Source: Avena insularis | Lineage: Eukaryota; Streptophyta; Magnoliopsida; Poales; Poaceae | Length of the DNA: 64,000 nt | Direction: 5' to 3' | Assembly: GCA_023614405.1 (NCBI GenBank) | Contig: CM042689.1 | Span: 306,381,132-306,445,131, forward strand | Part shown: in pieces, positions 34,156 to 46,829 of the stretch | How the letters are laid out: every line of letters begins with the position of its first letter | How positions within the stretch are numbered: position 1 is the first letter of the stretch | Made by a program: the position numbers and the translations under genes | Notes under the pieces: model-generated | Told to the model about the DNA's origin: nothing | The model's input: only the letters and a program-made list of their open reading frames with translations | Database searches by the model: none

Positions 34156-36498
34156 TGAAAGAACATGTTGGGCCCCCATGTGTGGTTTTGGTAATTAATG
34201 ACAATCGTTATGGACTAATATGTGTATTAAGTTATACTTGTAGGATTTGTCCATTGGCATCGCTTGGAGCATGTGTTGACTTCAAGGTCGATGAAATGCA
34301 AAGAAGATATGTTGGGCAAGCTCAATATGCGAGGTCGATGATGATGAATTAAGAAAGGCGTTCCATTTTGAGAAGGGCAAGACCGTCTACATCGAGCTCA
34401 AGTGGATTGCTCAAGGCAAAGGTATAATATTGATAGGTTTTCCCTTTTTCCGGTCTCACGTTGTGTGTGTGAGACCGGGTTTAGGATAGATAGCCGTTCT
34501 ATCAAGAGGGGCTCTCGTATGAGTAATTCGGTCACATCGTTCGAAGAAAGCTCAAACCTTTGCATACTTGCATCATCGTATTTGGTTGTTATTTGGTCTT
34601 ATCCATGTGAGGATATAGAGCTTGTGGTAATCTCCGTAACAAGCTCTTGTTCATCAAAATCGGATCTCCCATATATATCTTGTTGCGATTTTGATTTATG
34701 CGGCTTTTCGGTTTCTCACCAAGTGAGATATCTCATATTATTCTACTTGATACTTTCTCACTTAGTGATAATCAATATTTCCACTTTTTATTGAGAAGCC
34801 CTTGTCGTCCTTTATCCAACGCAATTGGAATCGGGTCAATCGGAGCTACCGTTTAAAAGTTATGACCGTTTGATTATTTGTCGTTTTTAATTCTAAAAGG
34901 AAAAAAAACAATGTTTCTGGGCCGGTACTACCGCCCGATGCCGTGGTCGGCTGCACGCAGCCCATTCCTGTGTGGCCCGGTACCTTTTTCCGGTCCTACC
35001 GGACCAGCCCGGTAGTACCGCCCGGGTGGGCCGGTACTACCGGCCGGCCCAGATTATTTTTTCCAGATCCAGATCTTATTGGGCCTGCTCGATGCGCTCG
35101 CCTCGCTGCACTCGCTCGCTCGCGCTGTCGCCGCCGCCAGATGCGCGCGCTGGGCCCTGCCGATCCCGCGCGCTGCTGCTTTTCTCGGCCGGTCGCGCCC
35201 CCCCGTTGACTTCCCGCCCCGCTTGCTGGCTCTCGCACGCTTGCCTGCCCACGGGCCCGCTATGGCCCCACTCGCCTTGCTCTGCTGGCTGCCGCTGCTC
35301 GTTGGGGCCAGCTACCTCCTGCCATGCGCGCGTGCTGGCCCGCAACTTGCCTGCTCTGCTGCTCGCTGCACGCTTGCTTGCCTCGATCGCTGCTCACTCG
35401 CTGCACTGCTGCGCGCCCAGCTCGTGTTGACTCGCATGCGTTCGCTTTTTCCTTGGCACATGCGGTAGTACCGGTCAAAACCGGTACTACAGGTCCTGAC
35501 TGAAAAACGCTCTAAACGCCTAGTTTTTCTGAGGTCCTATTTAAGCCTTTGCCCTTTTTCAGTTTTGATAGTTCATCTATTATCCATTAGGCTAAACTTT
35601 GTCCACACTTGCTCTAGATCTTGAAGCTTGCCTAATATTTTCTCTCCGATGATTCTTGCCCATATTTGAGTGGAAAAGAGAGGAGATCTAGCCCCACGTT
35701 TTGACCTAACCGATTCATCTCTTTGTGAGTGCATCTTTGGGGATCTAGATTTTGGGGGATTTTGTGTCTCTCTTTGATTCCTCCTCTCTTATTCCCCCAA
35801 TAGCTTTAGTAGCTTTGTTGGAACTTGAGAGTGAGGGATTTGGGCATCTTTGTGGTGTTCTTGCCATTTGCATTTGGTGCATCGGTTTGAGTTCTCCTCG
35901 GAGAATTTGATTTGATTTACTCATTGGAGCTTGTCCCTCTTGGGTTCTTGGAACCCTAGACGGTTTGTGGCCTTGGTGGCATTGTGGCCTTTTGTGGCAT
36001 TTGTTGGAAGCCTCCAATTAAGTTGTGGATTTGTGCCCCGACCTTGTGAGAGGTTCCGGTTGCCACCGACAAGTGCACCGATAGTGGAAGCGTGGATCGA
36101 TCCCGTTGGGATGAGATTCACCGGAGAATAAGGGAGGCCTTTTGTGGCGTTGGTGCTTTGATACCACCCCCTCTCCAAACGAGACGTACTCCATGTTGGG
36201 AGAAACTCTGTAAAATATCAGTGTCCCCGCGTGCCTCGGTTATCTCTATACCCGAGCTCTTTACTTATGCACTTTACATTGTGATAGCCTTCGTGCTTGA
36301 AGTAATATATATCTTGCTATCACTTTGTTGCTTGTATTGCTTAGCATAAGTTGTTGGTGCACATAGGTGAACCTTAGTTGTTTCTAGGTTGTGCTTAACA
36401 AAGTAAACACTAGTTTTATTCCGCCTTTGTTGAGCCACTCTAGGAAAAGTTTTAGTCGCATATTCACCCCCCCTCTAGGCGACATCCGTATCCTTTCA
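34156..36498 (+). repeat. 5' LTR of gag-only element
   Basis: 2343 bp. It contains a segment near 34470-34790 that the 3' LTR lacks, a GC-rich middle with palindromes (GGCCGGTACTACCGGCC at 35029-35045; inverted pair GTAGTACCGGT/ACCGGTACTAC at 35465-35490) and a TATTTAAG box at 35538-35545. Confidence 0.9.
35538..35545 (+). promoter_or_regulatory. TATA-like box of gag-only element LTR
   Basis: TATTTAAG, about 50 bases after the CCGGTACTAC inverted repeats. The same arrangement occurs in the 3' LTR at 43551-43558 and, in reverse, in the Maximus-like LTRs. Confidence 0.45.
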
Positions 36499-36552
36499 AT
36501 TGGTATCAGAGCCCGGTCTCTCATTTTAGGCTTCACCGCCTTGAGAGTAAAG

Positions 36553-38964
36553 ATGTCGGCTAGAGGATTAGTGCACAATGACATATTCACATTCGATGGC
36601 ACAAATTTTGATGTTTGGAAAATTCGCATGCTCATTCATTTTTAGGACATGGACCCAAATTTGGAGCATATTGTAGATATAGGTTTTTCTCCTCCAATGG
36701 ATTTCAATAATCTATCTAGTGAGGATGAGAAAAACTTATATCTCGATGCTCAAGCTTCTAATATTCTTATTAATGCTTTGAGCTATGTAGTTACATCTTC
36801 AATCATTCCTTTTTGGAGCGCTCATGAGTTATGGACAAAACTTCAAGATAAATATGTTGTGTCCAACATTATTGAGGATGATTGTGTTGCTTCCACTTCC
36901 GGTCGAGATGAGTTCTCATCCTCTACCACTTCACCAACATGTGACTTTTCACAAGGTAATGATATGGTGAGTGGTGATAGAAATTGCAATATGGATAGTG
37001 TGTTCACTATTTGTAATCCCTCATATCTATCTAGTTGCAATGATCTATCTTTGGACCTTAACACTTCTAGCACTCAAAATTCCTCACATGCTTGTGTTAA
37101 TAGTCCTTGCATATCATGTAGAAATGACTTGAACAAATGTCATGATGATATGCTCATGTTGTCTTGTTGCCATGATAAAAATGCTTCTATTTCCTCTAGT
37201 GCTTGTGTTGCTAACCATGTAGAGGAAAATGAAGATTCTATGGGCCAAGACAAGGTCTTGAAGAGAGCTACAAGTGCAATCTCATCATCACCTTCCTCCG
37301 GTTCTCACATGTGCCTTATGGCTAAGGGAACAAAGGTAACCTCTTTGAATCCCATTGTATCTCATGATGATGATGATGAGGTTGAGAATGATAATGATGA
37401 TTATAGAGATAAGTATGATATTACCTCTATCAAGAAAATGGGAGAGGTTGCCTATAGTGCTCTCTACAAAAATAAAATTGCTTCCTCCAACCTTCTTGAA
37501 ATCTTGAATTATGCTATAGAAGGCAATGATCTTATTGAGGAGCAAGAAAACATAATTGATGAAAAGTTTGCACTTGAGCGTGAATATGCTAATGAACTTG
37601 CTCAAGTAAAGGACTCCCTTGAAGAAGAAAAAACCACCAAAGAATCTCTTGAGGAGACTTTTACTCTAGAATTATCTAGAGTAAAGGAATACCATGATAG
37701 AGAACTTGCGGTGGCTAACTCCTTCAAGATTAAAAATGATGAACTTGAAGTTGCTTATGCTAAACTTGTTGAGGATTTTAAGCACCTCGAAAATGGCTCT
37801 CGGGTCGTTAAGAGGGAGCTCATCAAACTCACCGAGTCACATGAGCAACTTAAAGCTTCATATTCAAAAGAGCTTGCCAAGTTGCCCTCACCTCTCACTA
37901 ATAATGATTATGCTTGTGCTACTAACTCTATTTCTTGTGAAGCATCTATTTTGGAGGAGAATGTTGAGCTAAAGGCCCAACTTGCGTTGCTAACTAGCAA
38001 CTATGGGAAATTAGAAGAAAGTCATGTTAAGCTCTCAATATCGCATGAGGATCTTCTTGTCTCCCATGGTAGGCTAAAGTTAGCTCATGAGGCCATCGTG
38101 TCAAAGGTAACATCTAGTGGGCCTCATGTGGACATTAGCACTACATCTACTCCAAATGTTATATTGTCATGTGCTAGTCCTTGTAATTCATCCTCTCACA
38201 ACCATGCTATATCTCATGATGAATTACACTCCATGCCTTGTTGCTCTAACAATGTAGCATCTACTTCCTCTAGTACTTGTGTTGAAACTAACCATGTAGA
38301 GGAAATCAAAGAGCTCAAGGCTCAAGTCACTTATTTGAGAAATGACTTGAAAAAGGGTCATCAAGGGAAGGTCACACTCAACAAAATCTTGAGTGTGCAA
38401 AAATCCCCCAATGACAAGAGTGGGCTTGGATTCAACTCCAATGTCAAGAACAAGTCCACTATCAAGTTGAAGCACAAGGACAACAAGAAGAATGGCCAAG
38501 ATCAAGTCAAGAATCCGGCCAACATTGTTTGCTTCAAGTGCAAGGAAGAAGGGCACCATGTTAGATCTTGCCCATTGAAGAAAAAGCCTCTTAGTGTGAA
38601 GCAACAAGGGAAGCGGCCTCAAGCTCCACCTCAAGTCATTAATGGGCCTCTTCCTAAGAGGACTACTCGAGCTCTTCCTCGAGTTGTGGCTTCACCTAAG
38701 AATAAAGATGGCAAGAGTAGAACTTGCTACATATGCCGTGAGAAGGGGCATATTTCTTCCTCATGCACTATCGGTATCTCCTCATCCAACTCTATCATTA
38801 TTGATGATGCTTATTCTCTTTGTATGGATGAGGTTGGCAATGTGTTTGCCAAACTTGTTGGTGCTCAATGTGGTGTCAAGAAAAGAACCATTTGGGTTTC
38901 CAAGCCTATTGTGACTAACCTCTTAGGACCCAACTTGGTTGGGTACCAACTAGCCAAAACTTGA
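36553..38964 (+). pseudogene. gag: Sirevirus-type Gag with coiled coil and two zinc knuckles
   Basis: The natural start appears to be ATG 36553 (MSARGLVHNDIFTFDGTNFD), with one in-frame TAG at 36643-36645. From 36649 the frame is open for 771 codons. The N-terminus has the copia gag signature (FDVWKIRMLIHF; LWTKLQDKYVVSNII). A Ser/Cys-rich middle is followed by heptad-rich coiled coil (about 37490-38100) and CCHC knuckles CFKCKEEGHHVRSCP (near 38530) and CYICREKGHISSSC (near 38726). The C-terminus ends LVGYQLAKT. It would form the capsid and bind RNA. Length exceeds most copia Gags, as in Sireviruses. A single stop is the only visible defect. Confidence 0.85.
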
Positions 38965-41900
38965 TCAATAGGTGTATTTTGGAGGGAATTGGAGTCTTGG
39001 ATACATTATGAAGAATTGAGGGATCTTCATCAATTATTATTGTCAAGCCAAGCCATTTGGATTATCATGATTTTATTATGTTTCCAATGTTCCTCCTTGC
39101 GGTAACATATGCTAAACTCTTTACATTGAAAGTTACTCGCCCCCTTGTGCATGTGTTGGTTTTGTATCTTCCATGTTTTTGTACATGTTGTGCTATCCAC
39201 TTAATTATCTTGAAATCAAGATTATTTGTGTATGATTAGGTGGCACACCATGTATGTATGTTTCTTTTGTTTGAGCCTTGCTTGGTTATATTTGGTATCC
39301 TATTTGGCTCTTGTGAGAAATTAATGGATTATCCCATTTTGGGGGAGTGTTATGCTTGGGCATTCCACAATCCTAAAATTGTGTGTACATGAGGAATACC
39401 ATCTAGTACTTATATTGGATTCTTATCTAGTATCTATGTGGTATAATTCTCATGAGAAATTTAAGTTTTATCATGTCCATTAATTATCTCTATTTGTATC
39501 CTTTTGCCTCGTGTTGTTCTTATGGTAGTATCACATTATGGGGGAGTCTTATGCTTAGTGCATATTATAATCCTAGAAAATGTGAATATTCGAGGTTGTG
39601 TCACTTAGAATTGATATTGATAATTATCTAGCTCATATGTGACACATTTGCTCATACAAGTCCCAATTTGCTTGAATGCCTTTATTGCTCACATTTTGGA
39701 TCTTGTATGTGAGAATGATTCTTGGTATGTGTTTCCTCATATTTAGATATATATTCTCATGGAAACCATTTGCTTCAAGTTACTCTAATCACTAGTGATT
39801 GTGTGACTATTGGAAGCTACCAAGAGTCTTGTTTGAAGTATCATGCTCAATTCTTATATTTAGTTATATGCTTCTTGTTGTGTGTATATGATCTTGGATA
39901 TCCGTATGAACTACCTAGGGCAAATTATTCCCAATATTTCTTGTCCTTGGACAATGAGTACTCAATTTAAGGTAGAATTTATTGATCATATTCACTTTGG
40001 CCTTGCTTAATTTTATCCTATCTTTGGCCAAGAAAATGTTTTGTGTTGTCTCCCAAACCTTCCTTGCTTCTTGTGGATCTTCTTATTTTATTGATATCCT
40101 CTTGTGTTTTACGTATTGTAGGGACTAGTGATGATCCCATTTGTGTGCATTTTGCATTTAAAATGAAAATCCTACATAATGCACTATCTATGGGGGAGCT
40201 CACCTATATTACTTAGAACACTCATATTTATGCTTCTTTGTTTGGTCCATATCGGGTTTTATGTGCTTAGAACCTCAATCTTTTCGTTTTGGTATTTTGT
40301 GCCATCATGAGAAATTTGGTTTCTTGTTGGAACCTTGCTCCGTTTGGGAGTTGGTTTTGTCTCATTCCTTGCTTCTTGATTTGACCATTTTAGAATGAGA
40401 TAAATCCTTGAGCATTTTTATTTCTATCTATTTTTGCTCTTTTGGCCTTAGCCTAGTTCATTTGTTGAACTTGTGATCTTTCATGTGTTTAATTGGTTCT
40501 TTGATATAATTTGGACACTGCTTGTCTTGTCACACTCTTGTGTGTGCCATCTCGGTCTACTTGGTGTTTTTGTTCAAATTGTATCTCCTTTTTTGTTCTT
40601 GAAAGCTTTATGCATGCATATTTACTATATGATTATATTGTGGCATGCTTGCCTTCTTTGATCCAATATATAAGGGAAACTCCACTAATTCCCATCGGCT
40701 AAGTTGTGCATGAAATTCAATTTCATATCAATGTGCACATAATTATGTGGAGTGTCTCCTATGTATTGTAGTTTCTCTAACTACTTTGGACCCAATAAGT
40801 TTGGGGACCATTTTGTACTTAATTGTGTTTTAGGTACATTGGAGATATATTGGATGCTTGTCTTTCAATTTTGAAGAAGTGGTGCTTACATGAAAAGTTG
40901 AGTCAAGCTATAGGATGATCAACAAATTCATATACTCTACATCCTACCAATTATATCTCGGTAACAAGTATCTCTTTCTCATGCATATTTATCTTGCTTC
41001 CAACCTTTTGTAGGTTGCATCTTGGCATGAATTGTTGTAGTTGTATTTGTGTGGTTCTAGCCTTGATTTTAAGAGAACTCTCTATTGTAAATGTGTATAA
41101 GTTGAGATGAGTGCATTTATTTGGGACTATACAAAATCATGCATATGATCCACCAATCCCAAATATGTCAATCTATCAATTTTATTGCCTATCATTTCAT
41201 CAACTTCTCTCATATGCAATAGTGAGATTTTTGCTAGTCTATTCTATCTTATGATACTTGTTGCCTTTCTTCATATATTTCAACTTTCTCCTTTTTACCT
41301 TGGTGATAGTTGTAATATATGTAGTGTGTTTGTGTTTGAAGTCCATTATGTACAATAAGATATATGTGAGCCTTTGGCCATGCTTTGAAGCAAAAATCCT
41401 ATTGATATATGTTATGACTTCATTTTTGCCTTTCATGTGCTTTCTTGTATAATCTTATTTATGTGTGCATTTTTCTTCTTTGGAATGTGTCTTTGTGATA
41501 TTTTCCACTTAGAGACATATACACATACGAGAAGATAATTTTAGTTGATTTTTAACCCTTGGAGACTACCTTTCTATTCCTTTTGATTCTTCGGTGGCTT
41601 CCAAATTTATTTTCCTATGAGTGCTTGTTCCTCTTTTTTGCATCTTCAGACACTCATATTTGTTCTCTCATATCTTGTATTGTTAAATGAATTTGGATGA
41701 GTGAGGATTTCATGATTATGCACCTTGTTCCCAAATATAATTATCATAATTGGTGCATTATTTTTGGGGAGCTCATCTAATTCATTTAATAATTCTCATT
41801 TGTCTTATTTCTCATTTGTTGTGTTTTAAATGCTTATGGGGGAGCGAGGATTCCATATTTGTGCACTATGTATTCTAATGCATTCATTTTTAATTATGCA

Positions 41901-42521
41901 CAAATCTTGGGGAGCTTCTCTATTTGTTATTTGAAGCACTCTTTTGCTAATATCATAACATCTTGTTGTTTCCATTTGGACTCATTCATTGTTTTTATTT
42001 GGTTTGTCGGATCTTGTAAATTGCTTGCATCATTTGACTTTATTTTGGCAATCTTCGGATCCTCGATATAGTTCTACTCCCTCCCAAGTATTCATCATTG
42101 GATATGTGCGAAGGCACACCTTTGGAGGAATTATTACTATATTTGCCTTCTAGAACTTGTCACACATTTCGTCAATCAATGCCAATGGGGGAGAAGTTTT
42201 AGAGGGTTTAAGGGAAGTTGGTTTATGCATTGAGTTTGTTCTTGTGCATTTGCCTCTCATGCTCTTGCATCTTTGTTTTTGCTTAGCATGTGGTATATAT
42301 AGAGGAAACTCCACCAATGATAATGATTGGCAATATATGCAATGAAATTCAAGTTCATCACACATGCATAGATTGTGGGGGAGTTTGCTCTATATATGAT
42401 GGTGGTACCAATATCACATACTTTTGTAGTATTTGATATTGGTATTATCATTTTATTTATTAAAATTCCTTATATAAACCCTCTTAAAGGGATTGTCATC
42501 AATTACCAAAATGGGGGAGAT
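38965..42521 (+). other. Non-coding interior with iterated polypurine tracts
   Basis: AT-rich, no open frame of interest. Polypurine blocks (GGGGGAG or GGGGAG) occur at 39341, 39540, 40192, 41766, 41838, 41909, 42187, 42377 and 42513; the last is the functional-position tract next to the 3' LTR. Several are preceded by similar text (TTATGGGGGAG, GCTTA). This occupies the place where pol would normally be. Confidence 0.75.
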
Positions 42522-44512
42522 TGAAAGAACATGTTGGGCCCCCATGTGTGGTTTTGGTAATTAATGACAATCGTTATGGACTAATATGTGTATTAAGTTA
42601 TACTTGTAGGATTTGTCCATTGGCATCGCTTGGAGCATGTGTTGGCTTCAAGTTCGATGAAATGCAAAGAAGATATGTTGGGCAAGCTCAATATGCGAGG
42701 TCGATGATGAGGAATTAAGAAAGGCGTTCCATCTTGAGAAGGGCAAGACCGTCTACATCGAGCTCAAGTGGATTGCTCAAGGCAAAGGTATAATATTGAT
42801 AGGTTTTCCCTTTTTCCGGTCTCACGTTGTGTGTATTGAGAAGCCCTTGTCGTCCTTTATCCAACGCAATTGGAATCGGGTCAATCGGAGCTACCGTTTA
42901 AAAGTTATGACCGTTTGATTATTTGTCGTTTTTAATTCTAAAAGGAAAAAAAACAATGTTTCGGCGACTTGTCGCACGCAGCCCATTCTGTGGCCTGTGG
43001 TACCTTTTCGTCCTACCGGACCAGCCAGTAAATCTGCCCCGGGTGGGGTACTACCGGCCCAGATTATTTTTTCCAGATCCAGATCTTATTGGGCCTGCTC
43101 GATCGCTTCGCCTCTTTTCGCTTCGCTTCATATTTATCGCCGCCGCCAGAATCTGGCCAGGCTACCGATCCAGCTGCTGCTTTTCTCGGCCGGTCGCGCC
43201 CCCCGTTGACTTCCCGCCCCGCTTGCTGGCTCTCGCACGCTTGCCTGCCCACGGGCCCGCTATGGCCCCACTCGCCTTGCTCTGCTGGCTGCCGCTGCTC
43301 GTTGGGGCCAGCTACCTCCTGCCATCTGCTGCGTCTGCCGCTCTTACACCTTTCTGCTCGCTGCACGCTTGCTTGCCTCGATCGCTGCTCACTCGCTGCA
43401 CTGCTGCTCACTCGCTGCACTGCTGCGCGCCCAGCTCGTGTTGACTCGCATGCGTTCGCTTTTTCCTGGCACATGCGGTAGTACCGGTCAAAACCGGTAC
43501 TACCGGTCCTGACTGAAAAACGCTCTAAACGGCTAGTTTTTCTGGGCCCCTATTTAAGCCTTTGCCCTTTTTCAGTTTTGATAGCTCCTCTATTATCCAT
43601 TAGGCTAAACTTTGTCCACACTTGCTCTAGATCTTGAAGCTTGCCTAATCTTTTCTCTCCGATGATTCTTGCCCATATTTGAGTGGAAAAGAGAGGAGAT
43701 CTAGCCCCACGTTTTGACCTAACTGATTCATCTCTTTGTGAGTGCATCTTTGGGGATCTAGAGATTTTGGGGGATTTTGTGTCTCTCTTTGATTCCCCCT
43801 CTCTTATTCCCCCAATAGCTTTAGTAGCTTTGTTGGAACTTGAGAGTGAGGGATTTGGGCATCTTTGTGGTGTTCTTGCCATTTGCATTTGGTGCATCGG
43901 TTTGAGTTCTCCTCGGAGAATTTGATTTGATTTACTCATTGGAGCTTGTCCCTCTTGGGTTCTTGGAACCCTAGACGGTTTGTGGCCTTGGTGGCATTGT
44001 GGCCTTTTGTGGCGTTTGTTGGGAGCCTCCAATTAAGTTGTAGAGTTGTGCCCCAACCTTGTGAGAGGTTCCGGTTGCCACCGACAAGTGCACCGATAGT
44101 GGAAGCGTGGATCGATCCCGTTGGGGTGAGATTCACCGGAGAATAAGGGAGGCCTTTTGTGGCGTTGGTGGTTTGATACCACCCCCTCTCCAAACGAGAC
44201 GTACTCCATGTTGGGAGGAACTCGGTAAAATATCGGTGTCCCCGCATGCCTTGGTTATCTCTATACCCGAGCTCTTTACTTATGCACTTTACATTGTGAT
44301 AGCCTTCGTGCTTGAAGTAATATATATCTTGCTATCACTTTGTTGCTTGTATTGCTTAGCATAAGTTGTTGGTGCACATAGGTGAACCTTAGTTGTTTCT
44401 AGGTTGTGCTTAACAAAGTAAACACTAGTTTTATTCCGCCTTTGTTGAGCCACTCTAGGAAAAGTTTTAGTCGCCTATTCACCCCCCTCTAGGCGACATC
44501 AGTATCCTTTCA
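42522..44512 (+). repeat. 3' LTR of gag-only element
   Basis: 1991 bp, about 350 bp shorter than the 5' LTR. One deletion of roughly 320 bp joins GTTGTGTGTA to TTGAGAAGCC near 42835, and the GC-rich middle has small losses. The rest aligns closely. Confidence 0.9.
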
Positions 44513-44810
44513 ACCATGGAAACAAGACGAGGGAGCAGGGGCATGGGGCGGCGCCACCGCATCCAAGCACCGGCTGCAGTTTGATGTCTCCCAGCCTGCC
44601 TTGGGAAGGAGGAAGAACGCTAGGAGGAGTGTCGTTTGGGACAGCGCGGATGCCGCGAGACCGAAGCAGCTCGCTGGATTCCCAACTTCACGCCCCGCCC
44701 GACTCTCCAGTAGGCGCCCCGTCGCGTAAGAGGAAGAAGCCGAGGTGGGGATTTTTGTTTTCCTTTTTTTCTTTTTTCTTGACAAACAAGGAGGGACCTT
44801 TGTGTGTAAG

Positions 44811-46072
44811 TGAAATGGATCGTATGGGCACCTAGAGGGGGATGAATAGGTTCTACTCAATTTTTAATTCTTTTTCTGTTTTAGGCTTGACACAAAGTAA
44901 ATTCTCTAGATATGCAACTATGAGAATTTCCCTATATGCAGACCTAGCTACTAAGCACGTAAAGAGAGGAGCGAGGAAACCGTAGTGGAGCACGCGGAGA
45001 CACAACGATTTGTTTTACCACAGTTCATTCCTTGTTAAAGGAAGTACATCTGCATTGGAGGGGTGGGTGGTTCTAAGACCACCACGCCACAATAGGCCTC
45101 ACCCTATTCTCTGATGGATCTGGCCACAAAAGGCATGATCCACCTTCTCCACTATTGGTACCCTTCGAGGCGGGAACCGGTGCCTTTACAACTCTACCAG
45201 GCCACACACCCACAACCGAATTGGAGGCTCCCGTAATGACATCAAGATGTCACAAGAACAAGGATTATCAACATAATCAACACAAGGATCTAGATATTTG
45301 CAAGAAATACTAGATCGAAGATTCTCCAAATGAATGGAGAAGAGATGAAGTGCTTGATTGCAGTTGGTGAAGATCGAGTCCTCCTCCTTCGATTCCCCAA
45401 GGAACGGGGCCTTTGGGTGGATGAAGGTGGAGTTCTCTTGGATAAAACTTGAAGAACAAATCTTGTCTTTTTCGAATGAACCAAGAGTTTTGGCAGGAGG
45501 GAGATGGCTGGTTTAAATACCCTCTGCACAGATCTGGCCGTTGGTGAAATTTGGGGGCGGATTATCCGCCCCCCACTAGGGGAAGACTATCTGCCCTGGG
45601 GGGGGGGGGAATCCGCCCCCTGGACGGAAAGTCCGGGGGAAAATCCGCCCCCACATAGTAGGTCACGTCGAGCTTGACTTGGTAAAAATCCTCGAGGGGG
45701 CGAACCGTCAAGGGGCGAACTATCCGCCCCTGGGGAAAATCCACCCCAGAGACGGAAAGTCCGGGGGAAACTCCGCCCCCTCTCTGAGTGATGCGCAGTG
45801 GCAGCCTTTGAGGCAAATCTTGGGGGTGGATTATCCGGCCTGGGAAAAAACTCCAGCCCTGGCTGGAAAATCCGGTGGATATTCCGCCCCCATTCTGAGG
45901 GTTGCGCCCTTGCGCCCTTTTGAGTTTGGGGAGGGGCAGATTATCCACCCCCCAGAATCAGTTTCAAACTCCTTGTCAAGGTAAAGATCTACAACACTTC
46001 AACACACATTAAATAATCCTTGGTATTGTTATCTAACACACGGAACACTAGGGATCATGAAATGTTCTTTCA
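44811..46072 (-). repeat. 3' LTR of Maximus-like Sirevirus
   Basis: Begins TGAAATGGATCGTATGGG on the plus strand and ends GTTCTTTCA. The part near 45550-45960 holds iterated palindromes of the GGCGGATTATCCGCC and GGACGGAAAGTCCGG types. A minus-strand TATTTAAA box is at 45512-45519. Confidence 0.92.
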
Positions 46073-46090
46073 ATCTCCCCCTTTTTGGTG
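46073..46090 (-). promoter_or_regulatory. Polypurine tract of Maximus-like Sirevirus
   Basis: On the minus strand it reads AAAAAGGGGGAGAT, adjoining the 3' LTR. Further AGGGGGAG blocks occur at 46155-46162, 46539-46546 and 50597-50604, giving the multiple polypurine tract pattern of Sireviruses. Confidence 0.8.
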
Positions 46091-46829
46091 TTAGATGACA
46101 ATACTAGGATTTGCAATGAAACCTACTAAAAACACCTTAAGGAAATGAAAGAGGCTCCCCCTAAATGTGTGCATATTTATAATTTGCATTTGAATACAAA
46201 TGCACACACTAAAGAGCACGCCAATTTCATAACAATGAAAACAATAACAAGGTGAGTTAGGAAACATAGTCATACCACCGGGATATGAAATAGCCAATGT
46301 GAACAATGAGAATATTAGGCCTTAAACACATTCCATACGAATAGTTCCATAAGATAAATCCAGAATTCAACACACGAGCACAAATAGTATCACACGACAT
46401 AGTATTATACAAACCAAGCACAAATAAGTTCAACGCTAAAAGGGCACAAGCAAGCTAATGAAGAAAACGAATGATAAAGAGGCAAAAGCTTGCGCCCGAC
46501 CCATGCAAATCCGAGACCTAATAGTAATAGAACTACTTCTCCCCCTTTGGCATCGAAATGCCAAAAAGGAAGAAGAGCGATGCTAGCGCCCCAGAAGATT
46601 ACTCCTCCTCGTCGTCCTCGTCCTCGTTGTAGTCATCCCCGTCCCCTTCCTCGTCATCATACTCATCATCATCATCAACTGGAGGAGTAGGCGCCCTCGG
46701 TGGTGGAGGAAACAGGTGGATCTCGAGCTCTCCATAGTTGATCCCTAAGGTGTTCCACTAAGCATAAGGTTTCGGAGCTATAGGAGGTGGTGTATGGCCA
46801 GTCGCCCCAGACACATGGTGGAGAATGAG
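46091..46829 (-). other. 3' untranslated stretch of Maximus-like Sirevirus
   Basis: Between the accessory ORF stop and the 3' LTR. It includes polypurine blocks at 46155 and 46539 and a run of GAT/GAG-type codons on the minus strand near 46600-46680 (TCATCATCATCATC on the plus strand). The corresponding text (CTTCTCCCCCTTTGGCATCG) recurs in the second Sirevirus at about 62582. Confidence 0.5.

Larger units (their letters stand above)
34156..44512 (+). mobile_element. Gag-only Sirevirus-like retrotransposon (non-autonomous)
   Basis: Bounded by LTRs that start TGAAAG and end CTTTCA, with a perfect duplication ACCAT (34151-34155 and 44513-44517). The primer-binding site TGGTATCAGAGCCC starts at 36501. 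The interior encodes one long gag-like protein with two zinc knuckles (36553-38964), followed by about 3.5 kb with no coding capacity. No protease, integrase, RT or RNase H text was found on either strand. Nine GGGGGAG or GGGGAG blocks punctuate the non-coding part, a Sirevirus trait (multiple polypurine tracts). Movement would need pol from another Sirevirus. Confidence 0.88.
33923..44584 (+). pseudogene. Open frame in Pack-MULE cargo, split by retroelement
   Basis: An ATG at 33923 opens a frame to 34155. It resumes at 44518, after the retroelement and one copy of ACCAT, and ends TGA at 44582-44584, about 99 codons without an internal stop. The left part includes TLLGLVFSSGPSPGHNHDGT. Another frame in 44518-44720 is open and protein-like (QFDVSQPALGRRKNARRSVV), so a frame change may have occurred in the captured source. 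I do not recognise the gene. GC content is much higher than in the flanking TIRs, which fits capture from a grass gene. Confidence 0.3.

Noticed and set aside
34943..35468. Open frames in the GC-rich part of the gag-only element's LTR
   Set aside because: They lie inside an LTR, are not conserved in frame in the 3' LTR, and have Ala/Leu/Cys-biased composition.
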